Shown one piece after another: positions 17,547-25,631 of a stretch of 64,000 nucleotides of DNA (its first letter is position 1; each line of letters opens with the position of its first letter). The DNA is from Pseudomonas sivasensis (GTDB lineage: Bacteria > Pseudomonadota > Gammaproteobacteria > Pseudomonadales > Pseudomonadaceae): NCBI RefSeq assembly GCF_013778505.1, contig NZ_JAAOWU010000017.1, positions 61,812 to 125,811 of the forward strand, in the 5' to 3' direction. The notes below the pieces were generated by a model, which was given only the letters and a program-made list of their open reading frames with translations, did not search any database and was not told where the DNA came from. The translations under genes and the position numbers were made by a program.

Positions 17547-18047
17547 TCAAGGATGGCTGAGGCGCATCACCATCTCATGCCACGCCATCCCGCCGTGATC
17601 CGAAGGCGAAGGCCGAACATAGGTGTAACCCAGCCGCGCGTACAACGGCACATGCCGCTCCTTGCACATCAGGTGAATGGTTCGTTTGCCTAGCGTCTCC
17701 ATGCGCTGCACAAACTCGCTCATCAACACCGTGGAATAGCCGTTGCCCTGATGCGCTGGGTCGACCACCACCGACATGATCACCACATTCGGCGCCTCGG
17801 GTGCATGCCCCACCAACTCCTTGAATGCCTCGTCCGACATCACCACTTCATGGGCGCAGCCACTGTTGATAAATCCCACCACCTCGCCATCGGCTTCAAG
17901 AATCAGGAAGCCTTGCGGGTACAACGCAATGCGCGTGGCGATCTTCTCCAGGGTCGCGGCTTCGTCGCCTTCGTAGGCAGTGATTTCTATCTCAAAGCAA
18001 CGGGCAGCGTCGGCGGGGAGGGCGTTGCGCAGGGTGAGGGCGGGCAT
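17547..18047 (-). CDS. GNAT family N-acetyltransferase, arylalkylamine-type
   Basis: A 166-residue GNAT protein. The acetyl-CoA site is SVVVDPAHQGNGYSTVLMSEFVQRM, with an AANAT-like start (LRNALPADAARCFEIE) and end (LYARLGYTYVRPSPSDHGG, WHEMVMRL). Members of this group acetylate small amines, but the substrate here is unknown. ATG at 18047 is chosen for the AGGAA site 6 nt upstream; the open frame continues 52 codons further without family sequence. Confidence 0.82.
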   Translation of the reverse strand: MPALTLRNALPADAARCFEIEITAYEGDEAATLEKIATRIALYPQGFLILEADGEVVGFINSGCAHEVVMSDEAFKELVGHAPEAPNVVIMSVVVDPAHQGNGYSTVLMSEFVQRMETLGKRTIHLMCKERHVPLYARLGYTYVRPSPSDHGGMAWHEMVMRLSHP

Positions 18048-18252
18048 GCAGGTTCCTGGAGCATTGATTGAAAGGGCACATGATAGATACAAACCCGCCA
18101 CGTGGCACAGTCTACGGTGTATGTCGCGACATTCTGACTGTTGCACTGCCCCCAGCATCGCGCCACTCGATCGCGCTAATATAAAAAACACGTCTGGCTC
18201 CAAGGTATCGATCAGGCCTTGAAGTCACCAACACGCATAAAGGAAGGACCCT

Positions 18253-18720
18253 GTGCTGGAAATAAAACGCGCCACCCCCGAAGACGCCAACGCCGCTTTT
18301 GACATCCGCCGCGAAGCCATCCGCAGCCAATGCATCGGTGCCTACACCGCTGAGCAAATGGCGCTCTGGACTCGCGGCAGTGCCGACGATGGTTACAGCA
18401 CGTTGATGGAAAAACCGTTTTACCTCGGCTGGGTAAACGATGAACCGGTCGCCACCGGCATGCTCGACCTCGACAACAATGAAGTGGGCGCGTTGTTTGT
18501 ACTACCGCAGTTCACCGGGCGTGGGTACGGCAAGGCGATGCTGGATCATCTTGAGGCGCTTGCGCGGGAACTGGAGTTAGCAGAGGTGGTGCTGGATGCG
18601 ACGTTGAATGCGGCGAGTTTCTATCGGGCATGCGGCTATGTGGGGGAGCAGCCGGCGATCTACCACTCGCCGTCGGGGCTGGAGTTGGCGTGTATACCGA
18701 TGATTAAGCGGATTGAATGA
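18253..18720 (+). CDS. GNAT family N-acetyltransferase
   Basis: A 155-residue acetyltransferase. It has the early motif EIKRATPEDANAAFDIRREA, the CoA loop VLPQFTGRGYGKAMLDHLEALA, and the strand-helix end VVLDATLNAASFYRACGYVG. The start is GTG, supported by AAAGGAAGGA just upstream. It is divergent from the previous acetyltransferase, with about 200 bp between starts, so the two may share a control region. Substrate unknown. Confidence 0.85.
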   Translation: MLEIKRATPEDANAAFDIRREAIRSQCIGAYTAEQMALWTRGSADDGYSTLMEKPFYLGWVNDEPVATGMLDLDNNEVGALFVLPQFTGRGYGKAMLDHLEALARELELAEVVLDATLNAASFYRACGYVGEQPAIYHSPSGLELACIPMIKRIE

Positions 18721-18733
18721 GCAGCGCTGCCCA

Positions 18734-18801
18734 ATGAGGGGCTTACTGGCGATAGCGGTGGTTCAGGCAACAAAGCTCTCGACGCCGTCCTTGCCCCTCA
18801 T
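18734..18801. repeat. Degenerate REP-type palindrome
   Basis: ATGAGGGGC at 18734-18742 is mirrored by GCCCCTCAT at 18793-18801, and the inside contains the REP core GATAGCGGTGGTTCA found in the full copies elsewhere in the window. It lies between two convergent genes and touches the stop codon of the HIT gene. It could act as a bidirectional terminator. Confidence 0.5.
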
Positions 18802-19286
18802 CAGGTACGGAAAGCCGCGCGCAGCCGCTCTATAACCGCGTCAACCGAATCCCCATGAACCTGCGGCGGCACCCGACTTTCCCCAAATTCGCGCCACACA
18901 AACAGCGTCAACTCGGCGCCGTCGGTCTGCGCCTGCGCATGGCCGGGCGCGGCAAAGCTATGCAGCAATCGATAACGCTCATCCCGCCAGAACGCATCTT
19001 CCACCCAGTCATACACCGGGATGAAATGAAAATGCAGCGGGAACCCAGGCATATGCCCGTAGCGGCTGATGTACAGCCACTTGGGTTCGAGTTGGGCCTC
19101 CATGACCCGCTGGGTCCTGGCCAGTAACCCACCCAGTTCGGCCAGTGCGGCTTCCGGCATGTCGGCCAGGGAATGAATACGCGCCTTGGCACCCAGCATC
19201 AGGTAGCCCGGCAGTTTTGACGCCAGGTGATGGTTGAGCTGCCAGTGCTCGGTCTCAAGCAGGATGTAAGCAGGGTCGATCTGCAT
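18801..19286 (-). CDS. HIT-like protein
   Basis: A 161-residue protein of the histidine-triad superfamily (nucleotide hydrolases/transferases). It has LLETEHWQLNHHLASKLPGYLMLGAKA near the N-terminus and the signature region FPLHFHFIPVY, where HFHF keeps two of the three triad histidines and the third is Ile. The catalytic middle His of H-x-H thus seems present, but this is a diverged member. ATG at 19286 is chosen because the upstream 40 codons of open frame do not look like protein of this family. Confidence 0.7.
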   Translation of the reverse strand: MQIDPAYILLETEHWQLNHHLASKLPGYLMLGAKARIHSLADMPEAALAELGGLLARTQRVMEAQLEPKWLYISRYGHMPGFPLHFHFIPVYDWVEDAFWRDERYRLLHSFAAPGHAQAQTDGAELTLFVWREFGESRVPPQVHGDSVDAVIERLRAAFRT

Positions 19287-19426
19287 CAGCGCGCATCCAC
19301 GGGAACAAGACCGGCAGGATAACAAGCGTCGCCACCTGTATCCCACAAAAGCATGGGATCTGTGTCTGTCGCCTACCGTTGCAGGCCGATAGCCTTCCTC
19401 CACCACAACTCACGACTGAGCCCCCC

Positions 19427-19756
19427 ATGAACCTCACCGCTGTCCCCTTTGGCACCACCGACTGGTCCGCCATCGACCCCGTCGTTTACCCCGGCGTTAC
19501 CGGCCATGCGCTGTGGCGCACCTGCCATTTCGGAAACACTCGTGTACGCATGGTGGAGTACACCCCCGGCTACCTGGCCGATCACTGGTGCAAACGCGGG
19601 CATGTGTTGTTGTGCCTGGAAGGCGAGTTGGACACGGAGTTGGAAGACGGCCGTCAGTTCACGCTGACGGCCGGGATGAGTTACCAGGTAGGTAATGACA
19701 TGGAAGCGCATCGCTCATCGACGAGCGTTGGGGCGAAGCTGTTTATCGTGGATTGA
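19427..19756 (+). CDS. DHCW-type cupin fold protein
   Basis: A 109-residue single-domain cupin. The segment LADHWCKRGHVLLCLEGELDTEL holds the DHxC motif and the first cupin box, with GMSYQVGNDMEAHRSS forming the second. These small proteins are common in proteobacteria and uncharacterised, and a metal site from the His residues is likely. ATG at 19427 starts the conserved sequence (MNLTAVPFGTTDWSAI). There is only a weak upstream site. Confidence 0.75.
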   Translation: MNLTAVPFGTTDWSAIDPVVYPGVTGHALWRTCHFGNTRVRMVEYTPGYLADHWCKRGHVLLCLEGELDTELEDGRQFTLTAGMSYQVGNDMEAHRSSTSVGAKLFIVD

Positions 19757-19766
19757 TGCAGCACGG

Positions 19767-20249
19767 TCAGTGCATCTTGCTGTGGTCCATATGGCTATGG
19801 TCCACACCATCCAAACCACGTGCTGGCGCGGTCACTTCGACGGTCTGCTGTTCACCCTTGGCGTTTTCCACCGTCAGGGTCAGCGGTACTTGGTCGCCTT
19901 CCTTGATCTGCCCGGTCAGGCCCATCAGCATCACGTGGTAGCCATTCGGGTCGAGTGTGACGGCCTTGCCTGCGGGCAAGGCCACTGCGTCTACCGGGCC
20001 CATGCGCATGACGTCGTCTTTCATGCTCATTTCATGGATCTGCACGTCCTTTGCCACCGGCGATGCCACACGCAGTAACTTGCTGTCGCTGTCGGCCGTG
20101 ACGGTCATGAACGCGCCGCTGGACGGCTGGCCCTGCACCGTGGCGCGCACCCAGGCGTCGGTCACTTGCACCTGGGCGCTGGCGTGGGCGGCGAAACCCA
20201 AGAGGGCGAGGCCGAAGGTGAAGCGCTTGAGGTGTTGAACGGCAGTCAT
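19767..20249 (-). CDS. Periplasmic copper chaperone PCu(A)C
   Basis: A 160-residue secreted protein with a signal peptide (LALLGFAAHASA). The copper ligands of the PCuAC family are seen as HEMSMKDDVMRM and YHVMLMG (H-x-M pairs), and the His/Met-rich tail (HSHMDHSKMH) may bind more copper. These proteins hand Cu(I) to cytochrome oxidase subunits together with SCO. The start overlaps the stop of the SCO gene as TAATG, so the two are co-translated. Confidence 0.92.
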   Translation of the reverse strand: MTAVQHLKRFTFGLALLGFAAHASAQVQVTDAWVRATVQGQPSSGAFMTVTADSDSKLLRVASPVAKDVQIHEMSMKDDVMRMGPVDAVALPAGKAVTLDPNGYHVMLMGLTGQIKEGDQVPLTLTVENAKGEQQTVEVTAPARGLDGVDHSHMDHSKMH

Positions 20250-20854
20250 TAGCAGACCTCCATGACGGTGAGCAGGTCTTCTGCGCACTCTTTTGCGGTA
20301 AGGGATGCTTGCAGGCCCAGGCGCAGGTTGCCGCGCGTGTCGAAGACGAAACTGGTGGCCGTGTGGGACAGCGTGTAGGTGTCGCCGGCGGGGATCTTTT
20401 CATAAAAGATCCCGAACTCCTTGGCGGCCACGGCGATTTCTTCGGGGGTGCCGTACAGCGCTTCGAAGCTCGGATCGAAGGCCTTGACGTACTTGTCGAG
20501 AATCTCCGGTGTGTCGCGTTCCGGGTCGAGGGTGATAAAGATCACCTGCATGATCTCGCCGTCGCGGCCCATCAGCTTCTTGGCTTGGGCGGCGCGGGCG
20601 AGGGTGGTCGGGCACACGGCCGGGCACTGGGTGAAGCCGAAGAACACCACCGGCATCAGGCCACGGTAGGAGCTGAGGGTGACGGTGTCGCCCTCGGTGT
20701 TCTTGAGCTTGAAGGTGCGGCCCATGATCTTGTCGCTCAAGTCCTTGCCGTACTTGAAGTTCAACCTGGGGCTGTTGTCACAACCGGTCAGCAGGCCCAG
20801 ACCCAGCAGGCCCATGCCGGTCAGGACCTTGCGGCGGGTGAATAACGTACTCAT
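20249..20854 (-). CDS. SCO family copper/thiol protein
   Basis: A 201-residue thioredoxin-fold lipoprotein (lipobox LLTGC, Cys25). The SCO metal site is Cys77-x3-Cys81 (TQCPAVCPTT) plus His164 (TLSHTATSF). SCO proteins help build the CuA centre of cytochrome oxidase or act as thiol reductants. ATG at 20854 follows AGGA; one codon earlier is a TTG. It forms a two-gene operon with the PCuAC gene, and the divergent DUF2946 gene beyond the promoter region suggests a small copper cluster. Confidence 0.92.
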   Translation of the reverse strand: MSTLFTRRKVLTGMGLLGLGLLTGCDNSPRLNFKYGKDLSDKIMGRTFKLKNTEGDTVTLSSYRGLMPVVFFGFTQCPAVCPTTLARAAQAKKLMGRDGEIMQVIFITLDPERDTPEILDKYVKAFDPSFEALYGTPEEIAVAAKEFGIFYEKIPAGDTYTLSHTATSFVFDTRGNLRLGLQASLTAKECAEDLLTVMEVC

Positions 20855-21035
20855 CAACTGTGCATCCTGTGAAACGCCTGCATTGCTCTGGATCTACACA
20901 TCAGGCTTTGAAAAGGAGTAAACGAGGAGGGCGCCAAGTCTACCAACCCTGGCGATGGCACGTAATCTGCGACGTTCTGCCACAGGGGGCCGCCGTATTT
21001 CATCCCTTTGCGGCTTCGGTGGTAGAGTCGCCGCC

Positions 21036-21419
21036 ATGAAATCGAGCCACCCCGACCGTTCGCCAATCGTCTGGACCCTGTACTTCTGCGTACTGATGAA
21101 CCTGTTCGTGTGCGGTTTGGGCCATGGCCAGATGATGGGCCAGGAGCTCAATGGGATCGGCGGCGCGTTCTGTTCGGTGGACGGTAAGCAGGCGCCACTT
21201 TCCGACAAAGGGTTGGGCAGCCCGTCTTCCAGCAACATCTCGAACTACTTTGCCTGCCCGGTGTGCGCCTCGCTGACGGTCGCCCTGGTGTTCCTGATTG
21301 GACTGGCGTGGCTGTTGGGCCTCGAACAAACCCCGCGCCCGGCCCGTGAACAACGCAACAAGGCGCCGCCGCGCCATGCCTGGCCCTCGGCCAATCCCCG
21401 CGCTTCCCCCGCATTCTGA
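21036..21419 (+). CDS. DUF2946-type membrane protein
   Basis: A 127-residue protein with a hydrophobic N-terminal segment (IVWTLYFCVLMNLFVCGLGH), the motif GGAFCSVDG, a CPVC pair (YFACPVCASLTVALVFLIGLAW) and a second helix, then a basic Pro-rich tail. This is the layout of DUF2946, a family often found beside copper genes. It is divergent from the SCO/PCuAC operon, which fits a copper-related role. The start ATG is followed by the family sequence; the upstream open frame is not protein-like. Confidence 0.7.
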   Translation: MKSSHPDRSPIVWTLYFCVLMNLFVCGLGHGQMMGQELNGIGGAFCSVDGKQAPLSDKGLGSPSSSNISNYFACPVCASLTVALVFLIGLAWLLGLEQTPRPAREQRNKAPPRHAWPSANPRASPAF

Positions 21420-21481
21420 CGTGTGCCTTGGGCTTCCTGTGACCAGGAGGCGTTCTATCGTCACGACTGTGAGTGCATTTC

Positions 21482-22027
21482 ATGAACCAACAATTGCCTG
21501 CAGGCGCCAGTCGCCTGGTCAGCAAGGTGTCCCGTCGCCTGCGCGCGGAACCGGCGCGGGCTGAATACCCGAGTAACTCCCGCTGCTTCGTGCACTTGGA
21601 TGCACGCCTTTTGCCCTACTGGCACACCCTGTTCGATATCTGCCCAGCCCTGCTCAAGCTCGACCCGCCCGAGGGCTTGAACCTGTTCCGCAGCTTTATG
21701 ACCTGGGCCTATCGCAACCAGCCCGCGCAGGATTGGACCTACCACCTGAATGTGTGCCGCTGGTTGCTGAGCTCGACGTATCGCCAGCACATCGACGATG
21801 AGCCCATCGAAGCGTTCATGGCGGCCGCCGCAGCGTGTTGGGTCAACACCGATACCAGCCACGCGCAGGGGGTAGTCCTGGCCTGGCAATCGATGACGGT
21901 GTTCGATTGCAAGCAAGCGATGTTCGCCGACGCTGCACCCTCAGCCTTGCCACCCTCGCCATGGGATTTCGCCTGGTGCCCGTTGAATGCCCAAGGACGC
22001 TTCAACGACTGGTTGCCTGTGCCTTGA
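21482..22027 (+). CDS. Hypothetical soluble protein
   Basis: A 181-residue protein that I do not recognise. It has no signal peptide or membrane helix. The visible features are an N-terminal basic stretch (RLVSKVSRRLRAEPARAEYP), many Trp residues in the middle (YWHTLFDICPALLKL, DWTYHLNVCRWLL, FAWCPLN, FNDWLP) and acidic patches (IDDEPIEAF). It may be a Pseudomonas-specific family. The ATG at 21482 is preferred over a GTG three codons upstream. No neighbour suggests a function. Confidence 0.6.
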   Translation: MNQQLPAGASRLVSKVSRRLRAEPARAEYPSNSRCFVHLDARLLPYWHTLFDICPALLKLDPPEGLNLFRSFMTWAYRNQPAQDWTYHLNVCRWLLSSTYRQHIDDEPIEAFMAAAAACWVNTDTSHAQGVVLAWQSMTVFDCKQAMFADAAPSALPPSPWDFAWCPLNAQGRFNDWLPVP

Positions 22028-22151
22028 TCGGTATCAAGGCGCGTGCGTATTGCGTTGGCACCAAATGGTGCAGCACATCGCAGCGTCGGTGGCGTGGCCC
22101 TGAACAGCGCGCGCTGACTGACAGGCTGCGCTGCCGATTACGGTTGAGCTG

Positions 22152-22433
22152 TCAGCTGCCGGTGCGCGGTTTTTGCTGACGGTCTTTGTCTCTATCGTCG
22201 CGGTCATCAGGCTTGGGAGTTTTGTCCGGCTGTTTGACGGTGTCCTGGCTTTTTTTGCCGCTGTCGGCCGGGCTGCTCGGGTACGTGCCGGGTGGCAGCG
22301 CGGAGCCTGAAGCCCCGTCGCCTGCAACAACATTGGCTGCAGGTGTCGGGTTGTCGCCGAAAGCGGCGAGGGCGGGTTGGCCTGAAAGAGCCGTCAGGCA
22401 GAGTGCAAGCACGATCCTTTGTCTATTCGTCAT
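22152..22433 (-). CDS. Small secreted charged protein, unknown
   Basis: A 93-residue protein with a clean signal peptide (LALCLTALSGQPALA). The mature part is short, Gly/Pro-rich and then strongly charged (Asp/Lys/Arg-rich tail KPDDRDDRDKDRQQKPRTGS), and probably unstructured. AGAGG lies 8 nt before the ATG. It is downstream of the hemerythrin gene on the same strand, with a perfect hairpin between them. Function unknown. Confidence 0.6.
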   Translation of the reverse strand: MTNRQRIVLALCLTALSGQPALAAFGDNPTPAANVVAGDGASGSALPPGTYPSSPADSGKKSQDTVKQPDKTPKPDDRDDRDKDRQQKPRTGS

Positions 22434-22461
22434 GATTCAATCCTCTTGATTCATCGAACAC

Positions 22462-22483
22462 ACCCGTGGACTTGTCCACGGGT
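22462..22483. repeat. Perfect 10-bp hairpin between hemerythrin and small secreted gene
   Basis: ACCCGTGGAC, a TT loop, then GTCCACGGGT. It starts 12 bp after the hemerythrin stop (minus strand) and ends before the ribosome site of the next gene. There is no T-run, so a classical terminator is not shown. An mRNA 3'-end stabiliser or attenuating hairpin is possible. Confidence 0.45.
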
Positions 22484-22494
22484 CGACGGGTGCG

Positions 22495-22971
22495 TCACGC
22501 AGCCATTGGCTTGTCCGCCATCGCCTTCTTATGCGCGGCCTTCATGGCTTGCATTTGTTCACCCAGTTCTTCCAGTAGAGCTTTGCCCAGCAGTTTCTTC
22601 GCTTGAGGAAACATCTCGGTTTCCTCTTCTTCAATGTGGTGTTCCAGCAGTTCCTTGACCACCTTCACCCGACCGGAAAACTCGGTGGTGGACGGCTCCG
22701 TCTGCTTCAGGTCAGGCAGCACCAGCGAGTCGACGGTGCGATGCTCTTCCTTGGCTTCGTGGTACATGATGTCCTGCTCCTTGCCGCCGGCTTTACGGAA
22801 CGCCGGGTACAGAATCTCTTCTTCAAGCTTGGTGTGCAGGCTGATTTCCATTTCGAGTTTAGCCAGCAACTCGGTGCGCTTTTTAACCCCGCGTTCGGTG
22901 GATTCGCTCAGTTGGGTCAACAATGCTTTAACACGTTCATGGTCGGCTTTGAGCAGGTCGATGGCATTCAT
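22495..22971 (-). CDS. Hemerythrin HHE-domain protein
   Basis: A 158-residue four-helix bundle. Likely di-iron ligands are His11 (KADHERVKAL), His46 and Glu50 (SLHTKLEEEILYP), His71/His77 (YHEAKEEHRT), and His111/Glu116 (EHHIEEEETEMFP). HHE proteins of this kind bind oxygen or are linked to NO and oxidative stress handling. The start matches the family (MNAIDLLKADHERV). The tail is basic and Met/Ala-rich. Confidence 0.88.
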   Translation of the reverse strand: MNAIDLLKADHERVKALLTQLSESTERGVKKRTELLAKLEMEISLHTKLEEEILYPAFRKAGGKEQDIMYHEAKEEHRTVDSLVLPDLKQTEPSTTEFSGRVKVVKELLEHHIEEEETEMFPQAKKLLGKALLEELGEQMQAMKAAHKKAMADKPMAA

Positions 22972-23295
22972 GATGAAACCTCACAGTCAGGGTACGGGCG
23001 CGTCGAGGTGCGCGCGTTGTCTGGTAGGAAATTGCATAAGTCAGACCATCATGGATGATCGGTTAAACGTCATTCGAATCAATAAGTTGAGATTGATTTT
23101 AGAAAACCTGTGTCGTGCAGCTTGCATGGTCGGTCCCCAACCAGGTTGCATTAAACCCGCTTCTACCTGCGCACTGGACAGACGGAGGTGGCTCGGCATG
23201 TGCCGCAACCATTGGGCGAGAGCGCCCTGGCGTAATTTCGATGGAACCCTTGGGGGGAATGCTTGACCTAACCCTTAGACCTCAGGAGGTGAATC
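22972..23295. other. 324-bp intergenic region, promoter space
   Basis: The region separates the divergent hemerythrin and small membrane protein genes. I see no convincing ORF, although short frames are open. It holds a strong ribosome site at its right end (AGGAGGTGAATC before 23296). No clear sigma-70 or stress-sigma promoter could be fixed by eye. Confidence 0.4.
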
Positions 23296-23502
23296 ATGGA
23301 AATAAATTATGTCTGGATCGGTTTGGCGGTAATTCTGCTGCTCTTGGAATTGTGGGCAATTAACGTCGTATTGCGCAGTACCGGTGGCTGGGAGACCAAG
23401 GGGCTGTGGCTGGTGATCCTGATCTTTGTGCCGTTGCTGGGCCTGATTGCGTGGGCGATGTTCGGGCCCAAACGCGAGATGCCGGAACACCGCAAGAGCT
23501 GA
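23296..23502 (+). CDS. Small PLDc_N-like membrane protein
   Basis: A 68-residue protein with two membrane helices (WIGLAVILLLLELWAINVVL and GLWLVILIFVPLLGLIAWAMFG) and a short basic tail. It matches the pattern of stand-alone PLDc_N domains (helix, W-x-x-K, helix, GP-x-R). The role of this family is unknown. An ideal AGGAGGTG site precedes the ATG. A hairpin terminator follows 18 bp after the stop. Confidence 0.8.
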   Translation: MEINYVWIGLAVILLLLELWAINVVLRSTGGWETKGLWLVILIFVPLLGLIAWAMFGPKREMPEHRKS

Positions 23503-23520
23503 CGCCTAAGGCCGTTAGCA

Positions 23521-23545
23521 AACAGGCGCCCTATGGGCGCCTGTT
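23521..23545. terminator. Bidirectional rho-independent terminator
   Basis: AACAGGCGCC, a CTATG loop, then GGCGCCTGTT: a perfect 10-bp stem between the convergent small membrane protein and DJ-1/PfpI genes. Short T-tracts (stem TT plus T) are present on both strands, so it may serve both genes. Confidence 0.7.
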
Positions 23546-23564
23546 TACGTTCAGGTGCCGGATA

Positions 23565-24125
23565 TCAGCCAGCCAGCGCCTTGGCAATCGCCTCATTGAA
23601 CGCCGGCAAATCGTCGGGTGTACGGGAGGTGATCAAGGTCCAGCCATTGGCGTTGCATTGCTTGACCTCGGCGTCGACCCAACCGGCAGCGCCGGCGTTT
23701 TCCAGGTCGATGCGGACGCTTTTGTAGGAGGTCAACGTCTTGCCTTTGATCACGCCCGCGTCGATCAGGGTCCACGGCCCATGACAGATGGCCGCAATGG
23801 TTTTGCCGTCGGCGGCGAAGTCCTTGATCAAGCGCAGCGCCGCTGCGTCCTGGCGCAGGGTGTCGGCGTTCACGGTACCGCCGGGGATCACCAGCGCATC
23901 AAAATCGCTGCTCTGCACATCCGACAGTTGCACCTCGGATTCCACGGTCCTGTCCTTTTCGGTATCACCGACAAACGTTTGGGTGCTGCCGCCCTTGCTG
24001 GAAGCGTGGGTCACCGTCGCGCCAAAACCGCGCAGCGCTTCCAGGGGCTTGAGCAACTCGTCGCGCTCGATGCCGGTGTTGGAGGTGATGATGAGGATTT
24101 TCTTTCCGTTGAGTTGCGAGGTCAT
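23565..24125 (-). CDS. DJ-1/PfpI family protein (YhbO-like)
   Basis: A 186-residue class I glutamine-amidotransferase-fold protein. The nucleophile elbow is AAICHGPWTLIDAG, with Cys114-His115; IERDELLKPLEALRG and ALVIPGGTVNADTLR are typical of the PfpI/YhbO stress proteins, described as proteases or deglycases. CAGGAG lies upstream of the chosen ATG. The gene converges on the small membrane protein gene across a terminator. Confidence 0.9.
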   Translation of the reverse strand: MTSQLNGKKILIITSNTGIERDELLKPLEALRGFGATVTHASSKGGSTQTFVGDTEKDRTVESEVQLSDVQSSDFDALVIPGGTVNADTLRQDAAALRLIKDFAADGKTIAAICHGPWTLIDAGVIKGKTLTSYKSVRIDLENAGAAGWVDAEVKQCNANGWTLITSRTPDDLPAFNEAIAKALAG

Positions 24126-24277
24126 GGTCGAGTGTCTCCTGGGTGAAGGGGGTTAATGGTCGTGTCTGGCCTGTCGCTTCCTGGCCATTTCAGCTTCGCC
24201 GATACCTGACTGTTGAGGGCGCGCGTGGGCAAAAGGTTTAAATTTTTTTGCGCCGATTTCTACGCTGAAATTTCCTT

Positions 24278-24303
24278 GAACTATCGAAATACCCAGGGCT
24301 CTG
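24278..24303 (+). promoter_or_regulatory. Possible AlgU (sigma-E-type) promoter
   Basis: GAACTA, 16 bp, then TCTG resembles the AlgU consensus GAACTT-N16/17-TCTGA. It lies 52 bp before the small ORF at 24356 and would drive the small ORF, HhH and DUF72 genes. This is a by-eye match only. Confidence 0.35.
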
Positions 24304-24355
24304 CTTCACACAGGACGCGATTTTTTGTGCGCCCTTAATTGCTTGGAGAGATACC

Positions 24356-24463
24356 GTGGCCGCTCCCATAACTGCCGTTAAAACGCCTGACCGTATGAGC
24401 TCGCAAGAGGCGCGCAAAAGTGCAGACTCAGCCGCCACGGCTGATCGCAAGCGGGGTCAATAA
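24356..24463 (+). CDS. Small ORF, 35 residues
   Basis: A GTG start with GGAGAG 5 nt upstream opens a 35-codon frame encoding a polar, Ala/Ser/Lys/Arg-rich peptide (AAPITAVKTPDRMSSQEARK at its start). It ends 2 bp before the next ATG, so translation would be coupled to the HhH gene. There is no membrane segment or known motif. It is either a real small protein or a translated leader. Confidence 0.45.
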   Translation: MAAPITAVKTPDRMSSQEARKSADSAATADRKRGQ

Positions 24464-24465
24464 GC

Positions 24466-24897
24466 ATGGCGCGCGCGATTACCGCTGCTGAATTGGGGAT
24501 CGAACTCAAGCCTGACGACGACAGCGGCTTGTTCAAGTGGTTTATCGCCAGTTTCCTGATGGGCAAGCGAATCCAGGCACCCATTGCCGCACAGGCGTAC
24601 AGGGTGATTGTGGAGCAGCAGGGGCGCGACACTGCCCGCAAGTTGCAGCACTGTACGTCGCGAGAGTTGGTGGCAATGCTGGGGCGTGCCCATTACGTTC
24701 GCTACGACGAATCTACTGCGCAGCGGCTGCTGGACCTCAGCGCGAAGCTGAACGCCGATTACGGGGGAAAGATCACTCACGTACGTCGCGCCAGTGCAGA
24801 CCGCAAGGCGTTTGAGAACCGCTTGGCCGAGTTCGATGGCGTAGGCCCCAAGACCATCGAGATTTTCATGCGCGATGCGGCGGCGGTGCTGTTTTGA
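24466..24897 (+). CDS. HhH (endonuclease III-like) short protein
   Basis: A 143-residue helical protein resembling the first part of the HhH-GPD DNA glycosylase fold. The helix-hairpin-helix motif is LAEFDGVGPKTIEIFMRD, close to the C-terminus. In endonuclease III the catalytic Asp and the FeS cluster come after this motif; the protein ends about ten residues beyond it, so those parts are missing. It could be a DNA-binding or DNA-scanning protein, not a full glycosylase. The stop overlaps the TTG start of the DUF72 gene. Confidence 0.7.
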   Translation: MARAITAAELGIELKPDDDSGLFKWFIASFLMGKRIQAPIAAQAYRVIVEQQGRDTARKLQHCTSRELVAMLGRAHYVRYDESTAQRLLDLSAKLNADYGGKITHVRRASADRKAFENRLAEFDGVGPKTIEIFMRDAAAVLF

Positions 24898-25631
24898 CGG
24901 GTTTGTTGTACGTCGGCTGTGCGGGCTGGAGCTTGCCGCGTGAGCACTGGCAGGCGTTCAGCGACGCGGGCACCCATTTGCAGCGCTACGCGTCGCGCTT
25001 TAACGCGGTGGAGATCAACAGCTCGTTCTATCGTCCACACCTGCCGAAAACGTACGCACGTTGGGGCCAATCCGTGCCGTCTGCGTTTCGTTTTTCGGTG
25101 AAAGTGCCCAAACGTATTACCCACGAGTTGGGCCTGCAGCGTTGTGAAGCTGCGCTGGATGAGTTTCTCGAACAGTGCGCGCCACTGCGTGAACACCTGG
25201 GCTGCCTGCTGGTGCAACTGCCTCCCTCATTGAGCTATGAGCCCTCCAGTGCCAGCGTCTTTTTCATGGCTGTTCGCCGATGTTTTGCCGGCAATGTGGT
25301 GCTTGAGCCGCGCCACGCCAGTTGGCTGGCAGCTGAGGCGATGTTGCAGGATTTGCACATAGGACGGGTGGCAGTCGACCCACCCGTGATCGACGCCACG
25401 CCCACCTGCGCGGGATGGCAAGGCGTGCGCTATTGGCGCCTGCACGGATCACCGCGCATCTATCACAGCGCCTATGGCCCGGAGCGTGTACTCGGGTTCG
25501 CAAGGCACCTGAGCCGGTCGGCTGCAGATGGCATTCCTACCTGGTGCATTTTCGACAACATCGCCAGCGGCCATGCGGTGGCTGATGCCTTGTACCTACT
25601 CGACCTCAACCCGCAACACTTCCAACCCTAG
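24894..25631 (+). CDS. DUF72 family TIM-barrel protein
   Basis: A 245-residue DUF72 (YecE-like) protein. It has the family start LLYVGCAGWSLPREHW, the segment FNAVEINSSFYRPHLPKTYARW, FRFSVKVPKRITHE, VVLEPRHASW and the end WCIFDNIASGHAVADALYL. The function of DUF72 is not established. The start is TTG overlapping the upstream stop (TTGA), with two further TTG codons just downstream as alternatives. The 3' end overlaps the convergent DeoR gene by 36 bp. Confidence 0.85.
   Translation: MTGLLYVGCAGWSLPREHWQAFSDAGTHLQRYASRFNAVEINSSFYRPHLPKTYARWGQSVPSAFRFSVKVPKRITHELGLQRCEAALDEFLEQCAPLREHLGCLLVQLPPSLSYEPSSASVFFMAVRRCFAGNVVLEPRHASWLAAEAMLQDLHIGRVAVDPPVIDATPTCAGWQGVRYWRLHGSPRIYHSAYGPERVLGFARHLSRSAADGIPTWCIFDNIASGHAVADALYLLDLNPQHFQP

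Noticed and set aside
22972..23295. Extra gene in the 324-bp gap beside the hemerythrin gene
   Set aside because: Open frames exist but start without ribosome sites and have no protein-like sequence.
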